A DNA stretch of 64,000 nucleotides, taken from NCBI GenBank assembly GCA_013398015.1, contig VZRR01002786.1, forward strand, positions 80,872 to 144,871, given 5' to 3'. Made by a program: the position numbers and the translations under genes. This document shows positions 35,276 to 45,115 of this stretch, piece by piece. The DNA comes from Oreocharis arfaki (lineage: Eukaryota; Chordata; Aves; Passeriformes; Paramythiidae). A model generated the notes under the pieces. That model made no database searches. It saw only the letters and a list, made by a program, of their open reading frames with translations, and was not told the origin of the DNA. The first letter of the stretch is position 1. The number at the start of each line of letters is the position of its first letter.

Positions 35276-38215
35276 CTCCTAGTGAACACACACTATCTAT
35301 CTAGAGATCTGGGTGCTGGGCTGGAGTTGATGCCTGGACTGAAAGCATTGCACTGCTCACTTTAGTGCTGAACATGATGAACATCATGTCGTGGCCCTCG
35401 TGCTGCAAATACATGAAATAACTAAAATTGCCCCCAGCAAGCTCTTGAGCTGACCTTAAAGATTTTTTTTTCAGTGGATGAGTGGAGGGTTGCCCAGCTG
35501 CTTTCCTTTGGGCATTTCCAGAGGAGGGAGCTGGAGGGAAGGCTTGTTGTGACCAAGCAGGTATGTCATTGTTGAGCCCAGGGTGGGGAGTGACTGGAGG
35601 TGATGGACACAGTGCAGAATGGAGAGAGTAAAAACTGCATCCTGAGAAGCAAACGGATGCATGTGGGGCCTACCCAGGGAGCCTGAGACTGATGAGAAGC
35701 TGCTGCAGAGGTGACACCACCAACTTCCTAAAGGAGAAAGTCCCCTAACTAGAAAGTTTTATTTTAATGCTTTTCTTTTCAGGAAAAAAAAAAAAGTATT
35801 TTTTCTTGTCTCCAATAGTCTGTGGAATTTACAGTATGAGGTGGAAAGTCCAGTTTCCAACTCAGCTTTTCGGGTTGCATTTCAAAGCCTTTCTTTTGAA
35901 ACTAGAAACAGGAAGTTTTCTCTCTTTCATCTCAGTTTGCTGCTGAGGTCAGTGAGATGACTCATGTCCTGGAGTCTGGATTTTCTGCCTTTTCCCCTTT
36001 TTATTTCCCCTTTGTTTTCTCCAACTGCAGGAAAGTTATCAAGTAGGAATAGGAGCATTAAAACCATGACACCATGTCACCTGGTGACTTGTCCAGCACT
36101 GATGAAATTTTGAGACATTTCAACTGGAAAAGAACCAAGAAAGAGGAGGGAGGAATGACACCAGTGATTTACTAGAAATAAACTTCTCAGAGGCCAGCAT
36201 TTGCATTTTCATTCATCTTGAACCAAAATAACTTTTCTGATTTGCTTCACATCAAAATTTGCTTCTTCACAGGGAACATTTTCTAAAAGAAATGATCTCA
36301 CTTTAATATTTTGGCAGGATCTTCCTGTGCATTTTTTTCTCCTTGGAACTGCACTAATGCAGGGAAGTAAAAAATGATGGTCTGGTGAGTTGTGTAGGTG
36401 CTGAAAGGGTTGAAACTGCTGCTCTGTAGCTGCAAAACTCACTTGAACATGGAAACAATGGAGCTTCCTCCAAGGTTTTGCCAGGCTAGGGCTACAAGAA
36501 AGTTGGGAGCACCTGGTGCTGCCTGCACTGCCAGATGCAAAATCTTCCCAAGGAGCTCTGTGGTGAGGCATTTTAAAACAGGACCCATTTCTCTAGCCAA
36601 GAAGGAGCCTAGGAGCAATGGTTCATGGAAAACGAGTGTACCCATCACCCCCCAGCCAGTGGAGATTGGAACAGCTGCAGTTTTCCTAGGAATTTTCATG
36701 GGTACTTAGTGCCGCAGGGCTGCAAGAAAGGGTTAAAGTGTTTTCAGTTACGAAGTGCACAACAAACAAAGGAGATGTGGTAATCCGTCCTGCCACAGAG
36801 TGAAAAGTTCACTTGATATGCTACTTTACACTGATTCTCACAGACTCTGGGATTAAACCGGACACACTCTGACGTCCAGGTTTTCTAGCAAAGGCCTGCA
36901 GCCCAGCCTGCCACATTCACTTCATATTTGGGAACATATTCTCTGAAAATCCTGCTGACAGATGAAGAGCAGGAAGACGGCCAGTTTCCCATGGAACAAT
37001 AACCCCATGCAAACCACATCTCCTGGCGCCCAACCTGGCCTTGCTGGGGTGGCGGCTGGAGATGTCGGCTGGAGCAGCATCTCTGGGTCCCTGCCAGGTG
37101 CAGTCTGCCAGGACTGTCCTGGTCCATGTCACAGAGTTTTGCATTTTTGCCCTGTCTCCCTGCCAGGCTTTGGGGCTGTGCCACACTAATGACTTACCTG
37201 CAAGTTACTGAGCTTTGGCTGAGCTCAGGGGCAGAGGATGTAGGAGCCCAGCATCGGGATGGAAAGGGCAAGGCAAGATGCCTTCTGCCATGGTTAGGCT
37301 GGGATGCCGAGTGAACTGTTCTCCCTGGATGTCCATGGCCTTGCTTATTTTCATGCTTCTACATCTTTAAAGGTTTTTGCAGAGTGGTCTCATGTATAGG
37401 GACAACTAACAGAACTCCCCTGGTTGCAAATCTCTGTCACTGCTGCCTGGTTCACAACAATTCAATGGACAGTGGCATATGAGTACAATCAGGACATTTG
37501 TCTCTCTGGGATGTTTGAGCTATTTGGCAAAAATTGACAATCTGACTGTTGGGGAGGGCAGACTTCTTTCAGCTATACACAAACCCTGGCCCTTCAGGTG
37601 TTCTGGGTTTCACTCTTCATCTGCATGGCATAGTCAACCCAGCTTTCCCCTTGCTGGGTGATGTTGCAGTGGTATTTTTGAATTCATTGCTTTTTCTTTC
37701 TTTCAGATGGAACATTGCATGTTTTTCTGAAAGCAGATGTTTTAATGAAAAGAACTCATTCAGGTAAAAATCTGATTCCATTTTGAAAACCTCCCTTTGG
37801 TGCATGATTTCTGACCAGTTTTTCTATATAAGCTATTCAAGGAACAAGGTACAAAACTTCCCTCTTGTTCAGTCCTTCAGCTATTTCCCTGCTTTGGGGC
37901 ACCAGCATTAGCTCCTCTGCCAGATTCTGGCCCAGTGGGTGTGAGAGTAGGAGAGAAGCATTGTACACATGCTGAGGGGATGCCACACAAGGTCCCAACA
38001 TAAACCTGCCCACTCTGCTCTTCCCAGCTGCTCCTTGGAGCAAATACTTTGGGTTTGAAAAGAAGAAGAACAAAGAGGAAAGTTTCATGGAGACATGTTT
38101 ACCGAAGGCTGCAGCCTGAAGGGTTCTTGTGACCAGCACTGGTGGGAGGCTCTCCTTTGGCCCCAAACTGTGCCATGGTCATGTGGAGGATGAGCCAGGG
38201 CAGGCATGTTTGCAG
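35276..38215. other. Non-coding sequence, nothing recognised
   Basis: Single-copy sequence with an A-run of about 12 near 35785-35796 and an AT-rich stretch at 35740-36330. No domain-bearing frame and no recognised transposon. Confidence 0.55.
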
Positions 38216-38280
38216 AATAAAAATAAAAATAAAAATAAAAATAAAAATAAAAATAAAAATAAAAATAAAAATAAAAATAT
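38216..38280 (+). repeat. (AATAA)13 pentanucleotide microsatellite
   Basis: Thirteen perfect AAAAT-type units without interruption, giving a Lys-Ile/Asn-Lys repeat in open frames. Perfect arrays of this length are prone to length change. It may have grown from a retroelement A-tail, but no element body is recognised upstream. Confidence 0.95.
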
Positions 38281-39539
38281 TGTCACTTTTCCCCTTCAGA
38301 GATGTCCAGAAGTATTTTGCGCCAACATCTCTGGGGCTGTGATGAAGCTCAAAATTCAGTTCAAGTCACAGCAGTGGTCCCAATGTTACCCAGTGCTCTT
38401 TTACATTCACCTCTGGGTGTCAAGGGGAAGAGTACATCCCGTTCTGACCCTCCAGCTCTGAATGGAGAGATCTTTAAACTGATCTCTCCTCTCTTTCTAA
38501 ACCATTGCAGTGTACAGCAGTTGGGGATGACTCCTGGGACTATCCAGAATGTCACTTTTTCTGAACCAGGGAAGGACCTTGTCCTGGATGAGACACCAGA
38601 GCGCTGTGGGTACAGTAAGTCCAGAAGGGTGGGATTGGATGGGGAGAAGCTCTCAGCCTGCAAGAACCACAGACCTGGGATCTCCTGGGCCATGCACAGG
38701 ACATATGCACCCTCACTTCCCACCCCCTCACCGCATGGCTTGGGTGATGCTGCAACCCAGCCTGTCCAAAACAATAGGACCTTGATCCAGCAGAGCCGAG
38801 GGAAAGCAGGGCTTGGGCCTGATCCTGCTCCATGCTTTGTGCTCCTGACCCACACTAGTGAAAAGCTGAGTTGAGGGGGCTGGAGGCTTGCAGACCTTGC
38901 CCCAGAACAAATGTGACAGGGGCACAGCCACACATGGGATGCTCCTAGGATTGATGGTATGGGAGCAGTGTGGGGCAGCTGGGGCTTCAGACAGCCAGGG
39001 CCCTCCAGCTTCCTCCCTACTGCTGTTCCCTGTCTGAGGAAGGACAAAGTGTTTGCTAACCTCCAGCTGTCTGTCCTGTCCAGGCCAGGGTGACTCTAGT
39101 TAGAGGGTTAGTGGAGCAATGAATTATAAAATGCATCCTTCCCCTGCCCCTTACTCCTCCTCTCCTGCTCTCTGTCCATCCCCCATGCCCTCCATCCCTT
39201 GCCTCTTCCCAGTGTGGCCCACCACACTCTACCTTCTCTCATGAAACTTTTCCCCTCACCCTCAGTCTCCTTGCTCCCCACCCCTCATCATCACCACAGG
39301 GATATGACATGAGGGAAGAAAGGGAGAAATAGGTTGAATGGGTGGAGAAGAAAAAATGAGAGAGACCTGCAGCTCCTGTCTCCTCAGAAGCTGCAGGGGA
39401 ACATCTGGCTTCCAGGAATAATGAGAGATTTGGAAGGAATTGCCCACTAAGGGCATTCCCTTCCAGCTGAAAAACCTCCTGGAAGGACAAGACCCCATCC
39501 TAAAGATGGCCTGTGGAGACTCCCTCCACCAAAGCATTC
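38281..39539. other. Non-coding sequence, nothing recognised
   Basis: Frames of 190 codons (+) and 228 codons (-) overlap each other at 38302-39047. Both lack recognisable motifs, and the plus-strand one is next to the microsatellite. They are treated as chance. Confidence 0.55.
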
Positions 39540-39745
39540 CCAGCCCTGTGTCAGATGAGCTACGTGCGGGTACACGCACGGCACTGTGAGAGCTGGCTGA
39601 GGGTTCTGAGCCCTTGGGTCATCATCCTCCAGCAGCACTGCACCAGCCGGGCTTTCGGAGAGCGCCCTTCAGTGTCGGGAGAGGCAGCTGCAGCCGGGTG
39701 TCAGGGGACGGAGGGAGGAAGGGGAGCTGCGCAGCTCCCAGCTGG
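39540..39745. other. Small CpG-dense patch with a perfect 18-bp palindrome
   Basis: About eleven CpG dinucleotides occur in roughly 200 bp (for example TACGTGCGGG, ACACGCACGG, TTTCGGAGAGCGCC), while the surrounding sequence has very few. GGGAGCTGCGCAGCTCCC at 39722-39739 is a perfect palindrome with a central CpG. The patch is too short for a formal CpG island. It could be a small promoter-like or unmethylated regulatory element, but no transcript is visible. Confidence 0.45.
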
Positions 39746-42703
39746 GGAAGGAGGCTTTAGGTTTTGGCTGGACCTCAACAGTAGTTCTGCTGGCAGCGCT
39801 GGTCTGGGAAATGCACTGTGCCTCCTCCTCCAGCCAGATCCAGCCTGATCCAGGCCCCCCCGCACAGCTACTTTTGCTACTGTGCTACCAACCCCACACC
39901 AAGCGGCTGCAGCAGTGGGCTGATGCCACACACACAGATGGGTCCCAGTGATCCATCTCCCTTTCCCTGCAAGTGGGAGGGGATGCTGAGCATGGACACT
40001 GTCCTCGCATCCTCACCCGGGGGGTCTGGAATGCTTTTGAGGTCATGGTGGGGAGCCAGCTGGGCTGAGGGGCTTGTGGCTGTCCTTCCCAGGACCTGAA
40101 CAGGGCAGCAGTGTAGGAACAGCACACGGGACAGGTTTCTACCATGTCCACTATTGCACTGCTGGGAAGCACACAGGTGCTGCAGGTGAAAGAGTGGGAA
40201 CAGATCTGGCGAGAAAGTACATCTCCAGCTCTGAGTCCCAGTGTTTACTTGACAGAGCCCCACAATCTCCACGGCTGAGTGGTCTCATAATGCTCCAGTG
40301 TTGCTGCCGAGCAAGTGCTGGGGGATGTGGTAACAGCTGCTGGACAATGCTGGGCAGCTGTGCACTTTCACGCTGGGTAATACACCAGAACCACACTGCA
40401 GAGGGCTGCTGGCCTGCCTGTTCCTATGGAAACTCCTTTCAAAAGAGAAAGGCAGACAAACACCCACCCAGTAATGCTGGGTGCTGGCAGGAACTGGATG
40501 CTCTTGCAGGCCTGGGGCTGGCTGGGCTGGTTGCAGCAGCTGCTGCGACCCCAGCTTGAGGCTGTGGGGACCACAGCCAGCCAAGGGGGTGATTCCTATG
40601 GTGCTTGAGCTCCCTGGAAGGCTCTATCCCCACAATCTTGGGCAGCAATGAAAGTAGTTAAATAAGGAAATGAGCTATTGAAGGAGAGGGGTCAGATCAC
40701 AGTCTTCTCCCAGGACAAGGGATTGGAGCACTGTGGTAATAGGAGGGATAATGTCTGGCCATCTACAGTTGTGCAGGCAGTCACAGGATACCAGAGAGAG
40801 CAAGCAAAGATTTGGAAGCAGGATCTGATATGTCTCTTTTCCTAGTGCATGGCACTTTCTATCCCTGGAGGTGAAAGGATGCTTTGTGCCAGGGTGGTTA
40901 TCCAGCACCTTGCAGGTAGAGCTGTGCTGGGGTAGTACATTTCTGCCACAGAGGCTTCACATCTGAAGTCCAGGCAGAAAGATCCCTGAAAAGAGTCCTG
41001 GTGGGGTTTGCAGCTGGCTCCATGGATGCAGGACAGACCAGGTGGGATGAGAGAGAGGAGGCAAGGAGCAGAGCTCTGTCTGTCCATATGTTCTGCAGGC
41101 ACCAGACCATGGGAAACCCACTGAATTTCCATAACAGGATGGTGGTTAAGTGTGGCAACCATGGGTCTGCCTCAGTGAGCAGATCTGTGGAGCAGGAGAG
41201 GCAGATGGGCCCTTGGGGAAGAGCTGTCCTGCTGCCCCAGAAATTGTGGTGGTTTAGTTAAGTCCATGACATGTTTCAATGCAAGTCTCCCTTGCCACCC
41301 AGGCAGTGGCTACAGGGCGCTCATGGCTTGGTAGAGAGAACAGGGGTGTTCAAATGTCTTCCTTCCCCTCCCCTCCCTTGGACATTGCAAGCCAGCACGG
41401 GACAAGGCTGATGGCACTAGCCTCAGTGCTAAGACTGCCTGGTTTGTCTTCCCAGGGTGAGGGCAGGTGATAAGCATCTGATGTGCCCAGTGTGAGCTTA
41501 AGCAGCAGTGCCTTGGGCAAGCAAGTAGCTGCTGGAATTGGAGAGCCTCCCATGCCACCCCGGGGACAGGGCACTGTCTCAGGGACACTGTGGCCTATCA
41601 TAGTGGGACTTTCCTGGCCCAAGTAGCGACTGCAGCTGTGTGGGATGGGTGGCAAAGCTGCTGAGGCCTTGCTGGAATGGGAGTGTGGAGGCACCTGCTT
41701 GGGCTGAAGCTAAACACAAGTGATGTAAGGTCATGTGTTAATTCCTGGGCTGTCAAACAACTTCAGGTGGCCCTTTGCCTAAACGAACACATTTCTCTGG
41801 GCAGAGAGGGCTGGAAGTGATGTGGGTAAAGCCATCTCCTGATCACATTTAATTAGGTTTCTCTGTTGGCTGGAAGTCTGAGTGCTTCTGAGGCGATGCT
41901 GCTCCATCAGTCTCCATCATGATATGCATAGTATGCTCAGCAGACAGGGATTGCTCTCCTGTTTCATCACGACCAAATTCTGGAACAACCTTGTCTTGGA
42001 TACGGAAGGTGGTGAGCAAGTCTCTCACTAAATTAGTTTTAGCAAGAGGGAGATCAGTTTCTTCCAGGAAGATTGATATCTGCTAAAAGCTGAAGTGCTA
42101 TTAACTGTTGACGAGGCTTCAGCAGCTTCAAACTGTCCGAGAATACATTGGGGTTCTGCACTGGAATAACTCTCATATAGTTCCTGGTAAGCCCTCAGAC
42201 ACCTGGGCACACAAGCATGTGCACAGGTGACAATGCTGCATGATCTACAGATGCCCAAATCAGAGGCTCCCTGATGGACTCCACAAATTATTTCGAGACA
42301 TGATGTCCTGTTGTCTCTTGAGAACCTTGCTAGTATGCTGACAAGGGCATACATCTGCCAGGAGCTTAATTGTGCCAAGATTATTGAAAATACCCCAAGT
42401 CAATTGCACAAACTTGGGCAGACCTCACCTACAAGCTCATCTATTTCATCTTAAGTTTAGTTCTTTAACCTTTGAGACTGGTTGTGACAGAGCCTGGCAG
42501 CAACCACTTTTGACCACACAAATGCCTTCCCATCTTGCACTGCAACTGCCTGTGAAGCATTTGAGGGGTGCACAGAGACACCTTTATGTGTGAGACTTTC
42601 TGCTGGAAGAGACTGGGCTGCAGAGGAAGATGGCTCAGCTCCTGTTGCCAAGTGTTGTGTCATGGGGTTGTATTCTTATCTGCAACCATGTTACTTTGGG
42701 CAG
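39746..42703. other. Non-coding sequence, nothing recognised
   Basis: Single-copy sequence. Frames reach 161 codons and overlap one another on both strands. No transposon or array recognised. Confidence 0.55.
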
Positions 42704-42756
42704 GCCTTTGCTTAATCCAATCACATAAATCTTGCCTTTGCTTAATCCAATCACAT
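42704..42756 (+). repeat. Short tandem duplication, 30-bp period
   Basis: GCCTTTGCTTAATCCAATCA (plus CAT) occurs exactly at 42704-42726 and 42734-42756, separated by seven bases. It contains a CCAAT string in each copy. A recent slippage duplication is the simplest reading. Confidence 0.88.
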
Positions 42757-42837
42757 CCAGCTTTGGAAGAAAATTGTCCTGAGACACCAGGACTAACTAA
42801 GAAATATTTCTGATGGACAAGAGTCTTTGAGTTCCTT

Positions 42838-43168
42838 TTGCAAGCTCAAGAGACTTCCATTCCAACAAATATTAAGTCAGGCAAAAATGCCAAGAAGTCT
42901 GCATGGATGAATAAAGAGATCTTAGCCAAACTAAAACATGAAAAAGAAGCATACAGAGGGTAGAAGTAAGGTTGGATAGCTGGAACAAATACAGAAACAT
43001 TGTCAAAGCATCCAGGATTGAAGTTAGAAAAGCCCAAGTGAAACTGAATCTGGTTGGGAATTCAAAAACAACAGGATGGACTTTTGTAAGTATGTAGGCA
43101 ACAGAAGGTAGAGCATGTAATGTGGTCAACATTGTTCAACACCGGAGAACCTGCTTGCAGAGGACATG
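42838..43168 (+). mobile_element. CR1 LINE, ORF2 linker region, 5' part of a split copy
   Basis: Matches the stretch between the endonuclease and reverse transcriptase of CR1. AAGTCTGCATGGATGAATAA is followed by AAACATGAAAAAGAAGCATA, ACAAATACAGAAACATTGTC and, near the end, CTGCTTGCAGAGGACATG. Stop codons interrupt every frame, so it is inactive. The copy is broken at 43168 by the LTR and resumes at 44737. Confidence 0.85.
43164..43168. repeat. Target-site duplication, left copy (ACATG)
   Basis: Five bases immediately before the LTR start. They match GCATG at 44737-44741 except for one A/G transition. The expected CR1 text continues across the right copy, which supports the junction call. Confidence 0.75.
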
Positions 43169-43236
43169 TGTCTTGGGGATGTTTTTTTATCCCATTCCCT
43201 TTTTTTTTTTTTTTTTAGTCCCGGTTTGTCCACGCT

Positions 43237-43253
43237 CCCCCCCCCCCCCCCNC
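43237..43253 (+). repeat. Poly(C) run with one ambiguous base
   Basis: Fifteen C followed by a single N (43252) and another C, inside the LTR. The N marks uncertain length of the homopolymer in the assembly, so the run length should not be trusted. Confidence 0.9.
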
Positions 43254-43366
43254 TTCTGGTGAGGCGAGTCCCCTCCACAGCCACGCAGCGCGATCTCTCT
43301 GACGAGAGAGACTTGTTGCTGTGTGGGTTTTGCCCATTTTTTTGTTCTTTTTCTTCAGCACTGTGA

Positions 43367-43668
43367 CTGGAGCTTACTGGCTTGCTTCTCAGTTTCTCTG
43401 CTGCTTGGGAGCCCAAAGCCAGTGCGTGCCGCACCGGGACCCAGGAGCACCCCGTTCCCCGCCAGAGACTGCTCCCACTGTGCAGCCCGACCCAGGTATC
43501 AGCCATCCCTGCTGAGCTACTCAGGGCAGCTACTCCCTGCCCAGCCCCGCTGTTCTCTGCCCCTGCTTCAGGGCTTCTTGCTACATTTTAACCCGACATC
43601 CTGCCACCCCACAGCTTCTGGCAGGGCCTGGAGCTTTCCCACCCCAGGGCTTCTGGCAGGGCCTGGAG
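43367..43668 (+). repeat. 302-bp segment, copy 1, ending at the assembly gap
   Basis: Identical at every base to 43877-44178. It ends exactly at the last base before the N-run. Within it, CTTCTGGCAGGGCCTGGAG is itself repeated about 36 bp apart near the 3' end, which may have confused the assembler. Confidence 0.95.
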
Positions 43669-43876
43669 NNNNNNNNNNNNNNNNNNNNNNNNNNNNNNNN
43701 NNNNNNNNNNNNNNNNNNNNNNNNNNNNNNNNNNNNNNNNNNNNNNNNNNNNNNNNNNNNNNNNNNNNNNNNNNNNNNNNNNNNNNNNNNNNNNNNNNNN
43801 NNNNNNNNNNNNNNNNNNNNNNNNNNNNNNNNNNNNNNNNNNNNNNNNNNNNNNNNNNNNNNNNNNNNNNNNNNNN
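43669..43876. other. Assembly gap (208 N)
   Basis: A run of 208 unresolved bases inside the LTR. Both edges coincide exactly with the ends of the duplicated 302-bp segment, so the gap probably contains no real missing sequence. Reading frames drawn across it are meaningless. Confidence 0.99.
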
Positions 43877-44178
43877 CTGGAGCTTACTGGCTTGCTTCTC
43901 AGTTTCTCTGCTGCTTGGGAGCCCAAAGCCAGTGCGTGCCGCACCGGGACCCAGGAGCACCCCGTTCCCCGCCAGAGACTGCTCCCACTGTGCAGCCCGA
44001 CCCAGGTATCAGCCATCCCTGCTGAGCTACTCAGGGCAGCTACTCCCTGCCCAGCCCCGCTGTTCTCTGCCCCTGCTTCAGGGCTTCTTGCTACATTTTA
44101 ACCCGACATCCTGCCACCCCACAGCTTCTGGCAGGGCCTGGAGCTTTCCCACCCCAGGGCTTCTGGCAGGGCCTGGAG
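43877..44178 (+). repeat. 302-bp segment, copy 2, starting at the assembly gap
   Basis: Starts at the first base after the gap and is identical to copy 1. It continues into the rest of the LTR, while copy 1 is continuous with the LTR 5' half. This arrangement fits two contigs that overlap by 302 bp but were not merged. Confidence 0.95.
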
Positions 44179-44397
44179 TTTTCTGCTACACTTTGTTTGT
44201 CATCCTGGGTGTGCCCACCTCTGCTGTTCCAGCCTGCTGCTTCTGAGGTTTCTGCTGCAGTTCATTCAGTGTCCCGAGGGGCACTGAGACCGGCTACTTC
44301 CCGCGAGTTTGCAAAGGAAAGCCACTTCTGTCTTTCTCTCGCTGCCTGAGCCGCCGTTGTGCACGTGCAGGCAGAGACAGGCAGAATCGCGCCACAG

Positions 44398-44408
44398 CGC
44401 CCCCTGCA
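44398..44408 (-). promoter_or_regulatory. GCGCCCCCTGC element within LTR, CTCF-like
   Basis: GCGCCCCCTGC resembles the GC-rich half of the CTCF motif read in reverse, but the following AG replaces the usual GTGG. It is a weak candidate, noted because LTRs commonly spread CTCF sites. Confidence 0.2.
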
Positions 44409-44591
44409 GCCGCGGGGGAATCACCGCACCCGCCCTGCCCGGCCGGGAGCCACCAGCGCCCCTGCCGGCCGTGCCCGGAACTGCGCCAAGGGGAAAGTGC
44501 CTGCGGCCGAGAGCGGCTGCACTGGGTTTCTGGTTCTGTTTGTTGTTGCTGCCATTTGTTGTTTGTTTGCCTTGTTATACAGATATGTACT

Positions 44592-44597
44592 AGTAAA
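44592..44597 (+). promoter_or_regulatory. Candidate LTR polyadenylation signal (AGTAAA)
   Basis: AGTAAA is a known functional variant of AATAAA. It lies about 140 bp before the LTR end, in the AT-rich segment that follows the CpG-rich part. Function is inferred from position only. Confidence 0.4.
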
Positions 44598-44736
44598 GAA
44601 CTGTTACTCGCTTTCCCATATCTTTGCCTGAAATCTCCTTAATTTCAAAGTTATAATGAGGGAAGGGGGTCATATTTTCCATTCCCAGGGAGGTTCCTGT
44701 CTTCCTTGACAGACACCTGTCTTTCGAACAAAGACA

Positions 44737-45115
44737 GCATGGAAAAGCCTGAGGTTGCAAAGGACACATATTAGGCACATGATAGACAAGAAAATCATCA
44801 GGAAGAGTCACCAAAAGGAAGTCATGCTTGACCAACACAATTAACTTTAATGATGAAAGACTGGCTTAGGAGATGTGGGGAGAAAAGTGGACTTTGCCTG
44901 GACTTCAGCAAGACCCGTGGATCTTTTTTCCCACAAGATCCATATAGTCAAGCTGTGGATGTGCAGGCTGAATGAGCAGGCAGCGAGGTGGATTGAAAAC
45001 TGGATGAATGGCCAGCCCCATGAGTCATGACCAGTGGAACCAAGTTGGAGGTCAGTAACTAGTGGTATACCCTAGGGCTCAATGTGTTGGATTGAACCTG
45101 AATGAATGTCTTATC
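44737..45115 (+). mobile_element. CR1 LINE, reverse-transcriptase region, 3' part of the split copy
   Basis: CR1 text resumes directly at the LTR junction (GCATGGAAAAGCCTGAGG). After an internal deletion, the conserved reverse-transcriptase entry block follows: AAGTCATGCTTGACCAACAC reads S-C-L-T-N-T-I-N-F in one frame. Then come GGACTTCAGCAAGACC (the D-F-S-K segment), AGGTGGATTGAAAACTGG (R-W-I-E-N-W) and a decayed block around CCTAGGGCTCAATG. Stops and frameshifts make it non-functional. It belongs to the same insertion as 42838-43168. Confidence 0.85.

Larger units (their letters stand above)
43169..44736 (+). mobile_element. Solo LTR of an endogenous retrovirus, inserted into CR1
   Basis: Begins TGTCTTGGGG and ends CGAACAAAGACA, giving the TG...CA ends of an LTR. 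It is flanked by a 5-bp duplicated target site, the size typical of ERVL-like families. Contents are a T-run and C-run near the 5' end, a CpG-rich GC-rich middle (44280-44520), and an AGTAAA polyadenylation-type signal at 44592. No primer-binding site, polypurine tract or gag/pol/env sequence flanks it, so it is a solo LTR left by LTR-LTR recombination. The apparent 1568 bp includes a 208-base gap and a repeated 302-bp segment; without these it would be about 1058 bp. Similarity to passerine LTRs is from recall. Confidence 0.85.

Noticed and set aside
38302..39047. 190-codon (+) and 228-codon (-) overlapping frames
   Set aside because: They mirror each other on opposite strands, and neither has a recognisable motif. 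Chance open frames are expected in sequence of this composition.
43323..44246. 307-codon plus-strand frame
   Set aside because: It exists only because the 208-N gap is read as open codons and because a 302-bp LTR segment is duplicated. It is non-coding LTR sequence.
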